Of a stretch of DNA of 64,000 nt, positions 1 through 7,719 are shown piece by piece. Numbering within the stretch: the first letter of the stretch is position 1; the number at the start of each line of letters is the position of its first letter. The stretch covers positions 434,001-498,000 of the forward strand of contig JARKND010000004.1 in assembly GCA_029309925.1 (NCBI GenBank). Reading direction: 5' to 3'. Position numbers and translations under genes: made by a program. The notes under the pieces are model-generated. The model was not told the DNA's origin. It saw only the letters and a list, made by a program, of their open reading frames with translations, and made no database searches. The stretch is from Fulvivirgaceae bacterium JP3-4. Lineage in GTDB: Bacteria > Bacteroidota > Bacteroidia > Cytophagales > Cyclobacteriaceae.

Positions 1-927
1 GTTAGACGGCTTGAAGGAAATGCGATCGTTGATCCCTTCGAGATCCGCTGTCGGAATTTGCAGGACTGTATCCGCGGCAACATCATAAATAAAAAGCTCC
101 TGCGTGCTCAGTGCTGCGCCTACTTTCGTTCTGCCATTGATATCTTCGGTAAACCCTGATGTGGTGACGTAGTTTGGAACGATCGTGTTTTTCGGCTTTG
201 CTTGTTTTGTCAACCGGAACGTAACATACTTTTCATCGGGCGAGATGCGCACGAGATCTACAGTTTTTTCATCGAGGTAAATTTCTTTCGGCCGAAGCGG
301 ATTTTCACTTTTGCGGATCTTCTCTGCCATGTTCTTCTTGTCTTCGCGTTCCTTCAGCACCTGAAATGTTGAAAGCTGATCGTTGCGCAACCATTTTTCC
401 TGGTCAGATAAGGAAGCTGGTGTGTTTTTCTTGCCTCGTTTAAAATCCGTGTATTGTGTGATCCTGCCGGAACCGATCTCCCAGCTGAATAAGTTTTGAT
501 CGGAAGTGAAGAATATTTTCTTTTCGTCTCTGGAGAAAAACGGATTATTTTCAAACGCTCCTGTGTTCGTAAGCTGCGTGGTTTTTTTAGACACCAGGTC
601 AATCAGAAAAATATCGCCATACTTCTCGAACACAGCCTTTGTTCTCGACTTGCTGAATTGTGGCTCATTTAACGGAAGCATTCTGCGTTCAGCCTTCTCT
701 ACCTTCACCGGTGTCGACCCGGGCAACTGTATTTTGTAAGTAGAATCACTCACCGCGTTGACGGGATTCCACTGAAAATATACGGTGCGTGAATCAACCG
801 ACCACACAATGTTCGAAGGCGCGGTACCGATCCATTTAGGGTCGCGCATGATTTTCTCAACCGTTAACTGTTGAGATAAAGCCGTAACCGTAGATAGGAG
901 AAGCAACAAAAGAAACTGAAATCTCAT
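1..927 (-). CDS. S9 family peptidase (DPP IV / prolyl oligopeptidase type), 3' end cut by window
   Basis: Reading the minus strand from ATG at 925-927 gives 309 codons with no stop before the window edge, so only the N-terminal part is present. It starts with a signal peptide (short basic start, run of leucines, ALS-Q cleavage region). The rest is beta-propeller-like sequence with repeated motifs such as SVDSRTVYFQW, FSRDEKKIFFTSD and ISPDEKYVTFRL, as in the N-terminal propeller of secreted dipeptidyl-peptidase IV / prolyl oligopeptidases. The catalytic alpha/beta-hydrolase domain would lie beyond position 1, so peptidase activity is inferred from the propeller alone. Likely periplasmic. It is transcribed away from the DUF3820 gene. 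Confidence 0.75.
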   Translation of the reverse strand, partial: MRFQFLLLLLLSTVTALSQQLTVEKIMRDPKWIGTAPSNIVWSVDSRTVYFQWNPVNAVSDSTYKIQLPGSTPVKVEKAERRMLPLNEPQFSKSRTKAVFEKYGDIFLIDLVSKKTTQLTNTGAFENNPFFSRDEKKIFFTSDQNLFSWEIGSGRITQYTDFKRGKKNTPASLSDQEKWLRNDQLSTFQVLKEREDKKNMAEKIRKSENPLRPKEIYLDEKTVDLVRISPDEKYVTFRLTKQAKPKNTIVPNYVTTSGFTEDINGRTKVGAALSTQELFIYDVAADTVLQIPTADLEGINDRISFKPSN

Positions 928-1002
928 AGTATCGGAATTTTCAACAGCTAAAATAGAGGAACGATGGCGATTGGCAACAATTATTTGATAGAAGGCTGCG
1001 GA

Positions 1003-1182
1003 AAGGAATTAGGCATTAGGCATTAGGAATTTGGAATTTGGAAGTAGGAATTTGGAAGTAGGAATTGGGGACTAGGCAGTAGTGAAGAAAGTTGGAGGAT
1101 AGACTTCTACGGGTCGATGATTCTACGTGACTGAGATGGAATTTTCCAATGCCTGATGCCTAATGCCTAATGCCTTTTTCCT
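1003..1182. repeat. Short-word repeat block with 24-bp inverted arms
   Basis: The gap between two divergent genes is built from the words AGGCATT, GGAATTT and GGAAGTA repeated with small changes (1003-1080). A reverse-complement copy lies at 1151-1180. The arms 1004-1027 and 1159-1182 match at 22 of 24 positions. No protein-coding potential is seen. It belongs to the class of short-word repeats found at many other loci in this window, but is not next to a stop codon here. Confidence 0.7.
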
Positions 1183-1195
1183 ACCTTGAGAACTC

Positions 1196-1426
1196 ATGAA
1201 CAACACCGAACTTCAACCAGAGCTCCTCATCACCCTGGTACAAATGAAAATGCCTTTTGGAAAATATAAGGGACTTGTGCTGTGCGACCTTCCGGTGAGC
1301 TACCTGGAGTGGTTTGCAAAGAAAGGTTTTCCGCCCGGCAAACTCGGCATGCTGCTCGCCACCCTTTATGAGATCAAAATCAATGGACTGACCTACCTGC
1401 TTGAACCGCTGAAGAAGAATCGATGA
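1196..1426 (+). CDS. DUF3820 family protein
   Basis: A 76-residue protein covering almost exactly one DUF3820 domain: MPFGKYKG near residue 19, then DLPVSYLEWFAKKGFPPGKLG and a C-terminal YEIK-NGL segment. This domain occurs alone or fused to exonucleases in many Gram-negative bacteria and its biochemical role is not settled. The start ATG follows the repeat block directly. Its TGA overlaps the ATG of the transporter gene by 4 nt, so the two are probably translated together. No signal peptide or membrane segment is visible. Confidence 0.8.
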   Translation: MNNTELQPELLITLVQMKMPFGKYKGLVLCDLPVSYLEWFAKKGFPPGKLGMLLATLYEIKINGLTYLLEPLKKNR

Positions 1427-2679
1427 ATCTCAAAAAGCTCTTTACAAATCTCACCTTCTGGGTTCTCACTGCCATCACTGCGGGCGCGCTGCTCGGGCAT
1501 TTCGCTCCCGACACCGCAGTGAAGATGCAACCACTCGGCACGGGCTTCATTTCGATCGTAAAGCTCTTTATCAACCCGATCATCTTCCTCACCATTTCAC
1601 TTGGCATCAGCGGCATGAACAACCTGAAAAAGGTTGGGCGTGTGGGAGGCAAAGCAATATTGTATTTCGAAATCGTCACTACACTGGCTTTGATCATCGG
1701 TATCATCGTGGCTTACATTATACGCCCCGGGGACGGCATTGTAACCGCGGCCCCTACCCAGGACGTTGGCACCTATAAGACGCAGGCAGAAAACTTCAGC
1801 TGGCTCCAGTTCTTAAAAGACAACATTACCATCCAGGTTTTGCTGTTCTCTATCGCGTTCGGCATTGTCCTCAGCAAACTGAAGTCATCGCAGAAAATCA
1901 CCGACTTTCTGAAACTGATTTCCAAATATGTTTTCAAGGCACTGCACTTCGTGATGCTGTTCGCTCCCATTGGCGCTTTTGGCGGCATGGCTTACACGAT
2001 CGGCAAATACGGCATCGACACGTTGCTTCCGCTGGGCAAACTGATGGTCACCGTGTATGCAACCATGGCACTTTTTATTTTTGTAGTGCTGTGGCTGATC
2101 ATGAGGTCGTACAATGTGAGCCTTTGGAAGTTTCTGAAATATATCCGCGAGGAATTGCTCATTGTTTTAGGAACATCCAGTTCGGAGGCAGGCCTTCCTT
2201 CGCTGATGGAGAAACTTGAACGCATGGGTTGCAGCAAGCCGGTAGTCGGACTTGTAGTGCCAGCAGGATATTCTTTTAACCTTGATGGCACAACGATCTA
2301 CCTGTCGATGGCCGTAATTTTTCTGGCGCAGGCCTTCGGTATCGAGCTCAGCTGGGAGCAGATGCTCTCCATCATCGGAATACTGTTTATTACATCGAAG
2401 GGCGCTGCAGGCGTGACAGGAAGCGGGTTCGTGGTGCTGGCTTCAACGCTGTCTGCTGTGAAAATCATTCCCGTAGAAGGGCTCGCGTTGCTCCTGGGCG
2501 TTGACAGGTTTATGTCGGAAGCGCGTGCCATCACCAATTTCATCGGCAACGGAGTGGCAACGGTGTGGCTTGCCAATAATGAAAAGGAGTTTGACCGATC
2601 GAAGATGGATCATGCATTCTCGCGCGTTGACCTTTCAGAAGACATCCTCACGGACAATCTGGGCAAGAATCCAAAATAA
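1423..2679 (+). CDS. Dicarboxylate/amino acid:cation symporter (DAACS family)
   Basis: A 418-residue inner-membrane carrier of the GltP/DctA family, importing a dicarboxylate or acidic amino acid with Na+ or H+. Family signatures are clear: the serine-rich re-entrant loop GTSSSEAGLPSLMEKL, GYSFNLDGTTIYLSMA in TM7, TSKGAAGVTGSGFVVLAST in the second hairpin, and LLGVDRFMSEARAITNFIGNG in TM8. Length is normal for the family. It overlaps the upstream DUF3820 gene by 4 nt. Substrate cannot be fixed from sequence; glutamate, aspartate, succinate or fumarate are all possible. Confidence 0.9.
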   Translation: MNLKKLFTNLTFWVLTAITAGALLGHFAPDTAVKMQPLGTGFISIVKLFINPIIFLTISLGISGMNNLKKVGRVGGKAILYFEIVTTLALIIGIIVAYIIRPGDGIVTAAPTQDVGTYKTQAENFSWLQFLKDNITIQVLLFSIAFGIVLSKLKSSQKITDFLKLISKYVFKALHFVMLFAPIGAFGGMAYTIGKYGIDTLLPLGKLMVTVYATMALFIFVVLWLIMRSYNVSLWKFLKYIREELLIVLGTSSSEAGLPSLMEKLERMGCSKPVVGLVVPAGYSFNLDGTTIYLSMAVIFLAQAFGIELSWEQMLSIIGILFITSKGAAGVTGSGFVVLASTLSAVKIIPVEGLALLLGVDRFMSEARAITNFIGNGVATVWLANNEKEFDRSKMDHAFSRVDLSEDILTDNLGKNPK

Positions 2680-2727
2680 TTTCTCCTGGTCGTTAAACCT
2701 TTATGATTAGCAGGGGTCTAAGAATAT

Positions 2728-2760
2728 TTTGCCTTTGTCTGAAGAAAAAAAATAAGTTTG
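2728..2760 (+). promoter_or_regulatory. Bacteroidetes-type promoter upstream of the lipoprotein gene
   Basis: TTTG at 2728-2731 is followed after 21 nt by TAAGTTTG at 2753-2760, which fits the Bacteroidetes -33 TTTG / -7 TAnnTTTG consensus. The predicted transcript start near 2767 is about 53 nt before the ATG at 2820. Confidence 0.45.
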
Positions 2761-2819
2761 CTGCCAGTTAAACCCTTCCGTTCGCATTGGCTCTAAGGAA
2801 CAAATTAACACAAGAAGCC

Positions 2820-3677
2820 ATGAACGTAATTGCCACATCCATCAAACGTTTTAACGTTTTCAAAACAACAGCAGCGATGGTTGTTGTTTTTGCCCTCGGT
2901 TTTTCCTGCTCGCAGGACGAGCTCGAAAATAACGGTGATCCCGAAGACAATGCTTTAACAGAAGCAGAAGTCCAGGAAGATTATTACAATGATGATACCG
3001 AAGAACTCACGCTCAGTGCCATCAGCGCTGACGAATTCAGCGGTGGAAAAGTAAAAGAAGCCGATGACCGCCTCCAATGCGCTGTAGTGACACGCGTTGG
3101 TGACGCCACCGGAGGAACGATCACCATCGATTTTGGCGCTGGCTGTACTGGCGAGCGCGGAAATGTCCGCAAAGGAAAATTGATCATCACGTATGTCGGA
3201 CGCTGGAATGTGGCGGGCTCCTACTGGACGGTAGCTACCGACAACTATTCGATCAACGATGTGCTCGTAGCGGGATCGAGAACAGTGCGGAACGTGTCCG
3301 AGTCAGATCAGCTCCAGGCGTTTGAAATAACGATGGAAGACGGAACACTTACATTTCCTGATGGCGCAGTTGCCACGCGCATCGTCCATAAGAGACGCGA
3401 GCTCGAGCGCGACAGCAATTCAATTCTCAAACGCCTGATCATCTACGGAACCGCAGAAGGCAACAACCGAAACGGACGCGGATATCAGATCAAAATTCTT
3501 GAAAGGCTGATCTACGACATAAGTTGTGAAGGTGTGTTCATTCCCGTGTCCGGCAAGAAACTGATCACCCACGGTCAGCGCGAGATCACAGTCGACTACG
3601 GCAATGGTGAATGCGACAACACTGTTGTGATCACCAACAAAAATGGAAGAAGCTGGCGCTTTAATATAGGGAAGTAA
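2820..3677 (+). CDS. Secreted lipoprotein of unknown function
   Basis: A 285-residue protein. I place the start at ATG 2820 rather than at the in-frame ATG at 2787, because the signal sequence reads best from there: basic start, hydrophobic core AAMVVVFALGF, then the lipobox-like FSC-SQ. An acidic linker follows (ENNGDPEDNALTEAEVQEDYYNDDTEE). The rest is rich in beta-strand-like sequence with conserved-looking Cys and Gly (TIDFGAGCTGERGNVRKGK, and VDYGNGECDN near the C-terminus). I do not recognise the family. It has its own promoter and stands alone. Confidence 0.7.
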   Translation: MNVIATSIKRFNVFKTTAAMVVVFALGFSCSQDELENNGDPEDNALTEAEVQEDYYNDDTEELTLSAISADEFSGGKVKEADDRLQCAVVTRVGDATGGTITIDFGAGCTGERGNVRKGKLIITYVGRWNVAGSYWTVATDNYSINDVLVAGSRTVRNVSESDQLQAFEITMEDGTLTFPDGAVATRIVHKRRELERDSNSILKRLIIYGTAEGNNRNGRGYQIKILERLIYDISCEGVFIPVSGKKLITHGQREITVDYGNGECDNTVVITNKNGRSWRFNIGK

Positions 3678-3680
3678 ATC

Positions 3681-3757
3681 TAGCTGCAAGCTGCAAGCTT
3701 CAAGCTACAAGTCAGTACAGCAGTCCTTAACTTGTAGCTTGAGGCTTGAACTTGTGA
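3681..3757. repeat. Short-word inverted repeat just 3' of a stop codon
   Basis: Words related to AGCTGCAAGCTTCAAGCTAC are repeated and then inverted. Arms 3697-3712 and 3730-3745 match at 15 of 16 positions around a 17-nt loop, so RNA from either strand could form a long hairpin. It begins 3 nt after the lipoprotein stop codon. Similar words recur at 11034-11066 after argG. Confidence 0.7.
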
Positions 3758-3806
3758 TGGTACTCATCCGCGCCACATAACACACGCAGGCGACTCTCTT
3801 AAAAAT

Positions 3807-4043
3807 CTTAGTGTCTTCGTGCCTTCGTGTCCACTGCCTTTGTGAGCGAAGCGAACACAAAAATTTCTTCCGGAATTAACACTCGCATCTTAAACTAACC
3901 CCCGACTTAAGTCGGGGGTTATTCAGCCTGGCTAAAGCCGGGGCACTTACATATCTGTACGAGATACTTTTCAAAAACCTTAGTGTCTTCGTGCCTTTGT
4001 GCCTTGGTGTCCACTGCCTTTGTGAGCGAAGCGAACACAAAAA
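3807..4043. repeat. Direct repeat pair in a gene-free gap
   Basis: Two copies of a ~57-65 bp sequence starting CTTAGTGTCTTCGTGCC lie at 3807-3863 and 3979-4043. The last 37 bp (3827-3863 and 4007-4043) are identical; copy 2 carries an extra 9-nt word. Each copy ends in a TTTGTG ... CACAAA inverted repeat around AGCGAAGCGAA. The gap 3678-4095 holds only this, the hairpins at 3681-3757 and 3897-3942, and a terminator; no gene is visible. Confidence 0.75.
3897..3942. repeat. REP-like element: perfect 24-bp palindrome plus a second hairpin
   Basis: Positions 3897-3920 are a perfect 24-bp palindrome (two A, five C, GACTTAAGTC, five G, two T). A second smaller GC-rich hairpin, stem CCTGGCT/AGCCGGG with one G-T pair, follows at 3927-3942. 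Two adjacent GC-rich hairpins between genes resemble REP/BIME elements. No REP-associated transposase gene lies in this window, so the class is inferred from structure. Confidence 0.55.
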
Positions 4044-4079
4044 AAAACGTCCGCCAGAAATTAATCAGGCGGACGTTTT
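4044..4079 (-). terminator. Intrinsic terminator of the 4096-4320 gene
   Basis: A 12-bp perfect stem, 4044-4055 with 4068-4079 (core ACGTCCGCC / GGCGGACGT), followed on the minus strand by a run of T from the A-run at 4038-4047. It lies 17 nt after the stop codon of the minus-strand gene. Confidence 0.8.
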
Positions 4080-4095
4080 CGAGATTACAGCAGAG

Positions 4096-4320
4096 TTAAA
4101 AAACTCGTTTTTGTTCGGCTGTAACTTGACCTGTGATCTCACGGGTGAATTCAACCGCATTCTTGCGGGAGATATTCAGCGTATCTAAATCAACGTGTAC
4201 TCTTTCCATTTCGCTGTTTGGATCAGGAATCTCATTACGCTCCGGAAAACCAACCTGCAGCTCCGGATATTCTCTCACACGAGTCACCGGCTTACGGTCC
4301 ATATTACTATTCAAATTCAT
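4096..4320 (-). CDS. Small hydrophilic protein of unknown function
   Basis: A 74-residue protein when started at ATG 4318-4320, which has a good AAGGAG Shine-Dalgarno sequence 5-6 nt upstream. An in-frame ATG at 4348-4350 would add 10 residues but lies very close to the predicted transcript start. The protein is charged, with no signal peptide or membrane segment (PELQVGFPERNEIPDPNSEME). I do not recognise it. A sigma-54-like motif lies upstream at 4368-4384 and a strong terminator follows, so it is a single-gene unit probably controlled together with the small genes near 29-31 kb. Confidence 0.6.
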   Translation of the reverse strand: MNLNSNMDRKPVTRVREYPELQVGFPERNEIPDPNSEMERVHVDLDTLNISRKNAVEFTREITGQVTAEQKRVF

Positions 4321-4367
4321 AACACTCCTTTCATTTAGGCCTTCAGACATAATTGTATACGGTGCGT

Positions 4368-4384
4368 TTAAAAAGCAATGCCAA
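4368..4384 (-). promoter_or_regulatory. Sigma-54-like -24/-12 motif
   Basis: Minus strand reads TTGGCAT-N5-TTTAA. The same TGGCAT-N5-TTTRA form is found upstream of three other small genes (29297-29313, 30534-30550, 30690-30706). It resembles the sigma-54 consensus TTGGCAC-N5-TTGCA, with a weaker -12 half. Distance to the preferred ATG at 4320 is 48 nt. Confidence 0.45.
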
Positions 4385-4483
4385 ATGACTCCATGAGGGA
4401 GACAAGATTAAAAATGAATAAGAAGTGAGGAATGCCTTCTACACCTACCCAAAATGCAAACGTTTGAATCTGCCGTACAGCTG

Positions 4484-5821
4484 TTATGAGCCGGCAAAAA
4501 GCTTCTTCACTGCCGATTGGTAAGCAGTGAAGTTGAATGCATCAACCGTAGCAGCCATTGCTTTCGTGATGGAGTCGTTCATGAGATTACCGATGCTTCC
4601 TTCATGCGTGTGTTCCACATTGATTGACGGGCGATACGCACCTTTCTCAATATCAAGTCCGACTTTTTTATAAGCATCGCGGAAAGGCATACCGGTCAGG
4701 ACCAGCTTGTTGACCTCCTCTACGCTGAAAAGGAATTTATATTTTTCGTCTTTGAGGATATCAGACTGAATTTCGATGTTGGAGATCATCAGCTGGACCA
4801 TACGCAGACAATCCTTTAATGTTCCGATAGCTGGGAAAAGCAGTTCTTTGAGCAATTGCATATCGCGATGATAACCGGACGGAAGATTTGAAGTCATCAG
4901 CGTGATGTCATTCGGCAACGCGGCAAGCTGATTGCAGCGCGCACGCACAAGTTCAAACACATCCGGATTTTTCTTATGCGGCATGATGCTCGACCCTGTG
5001 GTGAGCTCATCGGGAAATTTTATGAATCCGAAATTCTGATTCAGGAACAGCACGGCATCCATCGACAGCTTCGATAATGTTGAAGCAATGTTCGACAGAG
5101 CCGCAGCCAGGATCTTTTCAGTCTTTCCCCGTCCCATCTGCGCATAGACAACGTTGTAATTCAGGTCATCGAAACCGAGAAGCTTCGTTGTCATGGTGCG
5201 GTTCAAAGGAAATGATGATCCATAACCTGCAGCAGACCCCAACGGGTTTTTATTCACCACGCGGTACGCAGCCTGCATGGTAGTCAGATCATCAACGAGG
5301 CTTTCCGCGTAAGCGCCAAACCACAAGCCGAACGAAGACGGCATGGCTAGTTGAAAATGCGTATAGCCCGGCAACAGGTCGTTTTTGTATTTGTTGCTTT
5401 GCGCGATGAGCAGGTCGAACAGGTTCTTTGTTTCACTAACAACCTGAAAAATTTCCTCCCGGAGAAAAAGTTTGATATCCACCAGCACCTGATCGTTACG
5501 CGATCTGCCGCTGTGAATCTTTTTGCCAACATCACCGAGCTTTTTCGTGAGCAGAAACTCAACCTGGGAGTGAACATCCTCAACGCCCTCCTCAATCGAA
5601 AAATCACCTTTCTCGATCTGTGAATAAATATTTCGCAACTCTGCCGACAACACTTTCAATTCATCCTGTGTAAGCAAGTTGATACTGGCCAGCATCTGAA
5701 TGTGTGCCAGTGAGCCGAGCACGTCATAGGGAGCCAGATATAAATCCATTTCGCGATCTTTCCCGACCGTGAATTTTTCAACTTCTTTTAAGGAGGCTTT
5801 ATCTTTTTGCCAGAGTTTCAT
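4484..5821 (-). CDS. argH: Argininosuccinate lyase
   Basis: Last enzyme of arginine synthesis: splits argininosuccinate into arginine and fumarate. The 445-residue protein shows the fumarase/aspartase superfamily signature GSSIMPHKKNPD, the substrate-loop motif SGRSRNDQV and the TH-x-LAMP-like segment THFQLAMP. It is the last gene of the minus-strand arginine operon, 25 nt after the deacylase gene. Length is slightly shorter than the usual ~460 but all key motifs are present. Cytoplasmic homotetramer by family. Confidence 0.93.
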   Translation of the reverse strand: MKLWQKDKASLKEVEKFTVGKDREMDLYLAPYDVLGSLAHIQMLASINLLTQDELKVLSAELRNIYSQIEKGDFSIEEGVEDVHSQVEFLLTKKLGDVGKKIHSGRSRNDQVLVDIKLFLREEIFQVVSETKNLFDLLIAQSNKYKNDLLPGYTHFQLAMPSSFGLWFGAYAESLVDDLTTMQAAYRVVNKNPLGSAAGYGSSFPLNRTMTTKLLGFDDLNYNVVYAQMGRGKTEKILAAALSNIASTLSKLSMDAVLFLNQNFGFIKFPDELTTGSSIMPHKKNPDVFELVRARCNQLAALPNDITLMTSNLPSGYHRDMQLLKELLFPAIGTLKDCLRMVQLMISNIEIQSDILKDEKYKFLFSVEEVNKLVLTGMPFRDAYKKVGLDIEKGAYRPSINVEHTHEGSIGNLMNDSITKAMAATVDAFNFTAYQSAVKKLFAGS

Positions 5822-5846
5822 TCCTGCTAAAGTACAATTTAATAAG

Positions 5847-6908
5847 CTACAGCACGATCTTATTCAGCAACTCAATATAGGTATCAATTCCTTTTTTTAT
5901 TTCGGCTACAAAAATGAATTCGTCTGCGCTGTGCGAGCGGGCCGAATCACCGGGCCCCATCTTCACCGAAGGCACGGGGATCAGGGCCTGATCCGAAGTG
6001 GTGGGCGAGCCATACAATTCAAGTTTCAATTGTTTGGCAGCCTTTACGAGCGGATGATCCATTGCTATCCCGGAAGGTCGCATCCGCAGCGATCGGGGCG
6101 TCACCTGCGCCTTTACGTTACTCTTCACGACTTCTAAAATCTCCTCAAGTGTATACTGATCCGTCACGCGCACATCCACGGTGAATGTGCACTCCGCGGG
6201 AACCACATTGTGCTGCTTTCCCGCATTGATGATCGTCACCGTCATCTTGATCTCTCCCAGCGTCTGCGAAATTTTGGAGAACCTGTAGTTTCTGATCCAG
6301 TCGATGTCAGGCAATGCCTCATAGAGCGCGTTGATTCCCTCTTCGCGCGCTGCATGTCCGGATTTACCCTTTGCAACACAATCCAATACCATCAACCCTT
6401 TCTCAGCAATCGCCATTTGCGACAACGTTGGTTCTCCGACAATCGCAAAATCAATTTTTGGCAATTGATTCCAGATGCTCTCGATTCCGCCAGTACCGGA
6501 AATCTCCTCCTCCGCAGTTGCTGCGAGCACAAAATTATACTTCAGCTTTTTCTGGTTGTAAAAATGGACGAACGTGGCAATTAATGAGACGAGTGGACCA
6601 CCGGCATCATTGCTTCCCAGGCCGTAGAGCTTTCCATCTTCGAATGCTGGCTTGAACGGATCGCGCGTATAGCCAGGGTTGGGCTTAACGGTATCGTGAT
6701 GGGAATTCAATAGGATGGTCGGAAGGGACGCATTGAAATGACGGTTTTGTCCCCACACGTTGTTACCCTTGCGCTCAACTTCAATATTGTGCTTATGGAA
6801 AAACTGCTGAAGCGCTTCTGCGGTCTTGTCTTCCTCGCGCGAAAACGATGGGATAGCAATTAGCTGCGTAAGAAGGTCGACCGCTATTTCGTCTAATTGC
6901 TTTTCCAC
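5847..6908 (-). CDS. M20 family deacylase, probably N-acyl-citrulline deacylase
   Basis: A 353-residue zinc peptidase-fold enzyme of the ArgE/DapE group. Metal ligands are visible: NSHHDTVKP (His, Asp), GLGSNDAGGP (bridging Asp), TAEEEISGTGG (Glu-Glu) and VGEPT. In operons with an ArgF'-type transcarbamylase, the acyl group is removed after carbamoylation, so the substrate here should be N-succinyl- or N-acetyl-citrulline, not N-acetylornithine. This is inferred from the neighbouring argF'. It sits 10 nt after argB and 25 nt before argH. Confidence 0.82.
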   Translation of the reverse strand: MEKQLDEIAVDLLTQLIAIPSFSREEDKTAEALQQFFHKHNIEVERKGNNVWGQNRHFNASLPTILLNSHHDTVKPNPGYTRDPFKPAFEDGKLYGLGSNDAGGPLVSLIATFVHFYNQKKLKYNFVLAATAEEEISGTGGIESIWNQLPKIDFAIVGEPTLSQMAIAEKGLMVLDCVAKGKSGHAAREEGINALYEALPDIDWIRNYRFSKISQTLGEIKMTVTIINAGKQHNVVPAECTFTVDVRVTDQYTLEEILEVVKSNVKAQVTPRSLRMRPSGIAMDHPLVKAAKQLKLELYGSPTTSDQALIPVPSVKMGPGDSARSHSADEFIFVAEIKKGIDTYIELLNKIVL

Positions 6909-6918
6909 CGCGCCATTG

Positions 6919-7707
6919 TTATAAAGTGATCAATGTCCCTTCCGTTTCCTGACCTGTATTTTTCACCAGGTCGCCAGCTTCTCCGATCAAAACCTCTTTG
7001 ACACCCGCAGCAATCGCTGCATAGGCGTTCTCAAGCTTTGGCAGGATACCCTCAACAAACGCTTTCTTTCCCAACAGTTCCTCGTAAAGTTTCTTCGGAA
7101 GATGGTTGATCACAGAGTTGAGATCGTTCACGTCCTTTAAAACTCCTTTCTTTTCGAAACAGAAAATGAGTCTGACATCAAAATGTTTGCTCATCGCTAC
7201 AGCAAGCACTGAGGCGATCGTATCTGCATTCGTGTTCAGCATCTTGCCATCAGCATGTGTGAGCGGTGCAAAAACGGGAACCGTATTCTGCTTCAGCAGG
7301 AAGTATAAAAGTGATGTATTCACGCTCTCCTGCCTGATATCACCGACATATCCGTAATCAATCTCCTTCACGGGGCGCTTCACAGCCCGGATCATGTTGC
7401 CATCCGCTCCGGTAAGTCCGAGCGCATTGCAACCCATGGTTTGCAACGTAGACACTATTTGCTTGTTGACAAGTCCGCCATATACCATCGTGACGAGGTC
7501 AAGTGTCGCAGCATCCGTTATTCTCCGGCCGTTGATGTAGTTGGATTCGATTCCAAGCTCATTGCCGATCTTCGTGGCGATCTTTCCACCACCGTGAATG
7601 AGGATCTTCGGCTCTTTGATAGACGCAAAGTCCTTCAAAAATTTATTCAGAGCATCCGGGTGATCCAGTACATTTCCACCAATCTTGATGATAAAAAGTC
7701 GATTCAT
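6919..7707 (-). CDS. argB: N-acetylglutamate kinase (or N-succinylglutamate kinase)
   Basis: Phosphorylates the acylated glutamate at the gamma-carboxylate with ATP, second step of the pathway. The 262-residue protein has the amino-acid kinase fold: FIIKIGGNVLD at the N-terminus, ILIHGGGKIATKIGNELGI for phosphate binding, and the NTNADTIASVLAVAM segment. Length is normal. It lies between argF' and the deacylase with 10-12 nt gaps, so it is inside the operon. Whether acetyl or succinyl is preferred cannot be read from this sequence alone. Confidence 0.9.
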   Translation of the reverse strand: MNRLFIIKIGGNVLDHPDALNKFLKDFASIKEPKILIHGGGKIATKIGNELGIESNYINGRRITDAATLDLVTMVYGGLVNKQIVSTLQTMGCNALGLTGADGNMIRAVKRPVKEIDYGYVGDIRQESVNTSLLYFLLKQNTVPVFAPLTHADGKMLNTNADTIASVLAVAMSKHFDVRLIFCFEKKGVLKDVNDLNSVINHLPKKLYEELLGKKAFVEGILPKLENAYAAIAAGVKEVLIGEAGDLVKNTGQETEGTLITL

Positions 7708-7719
7708 ATCGCGAATGAA

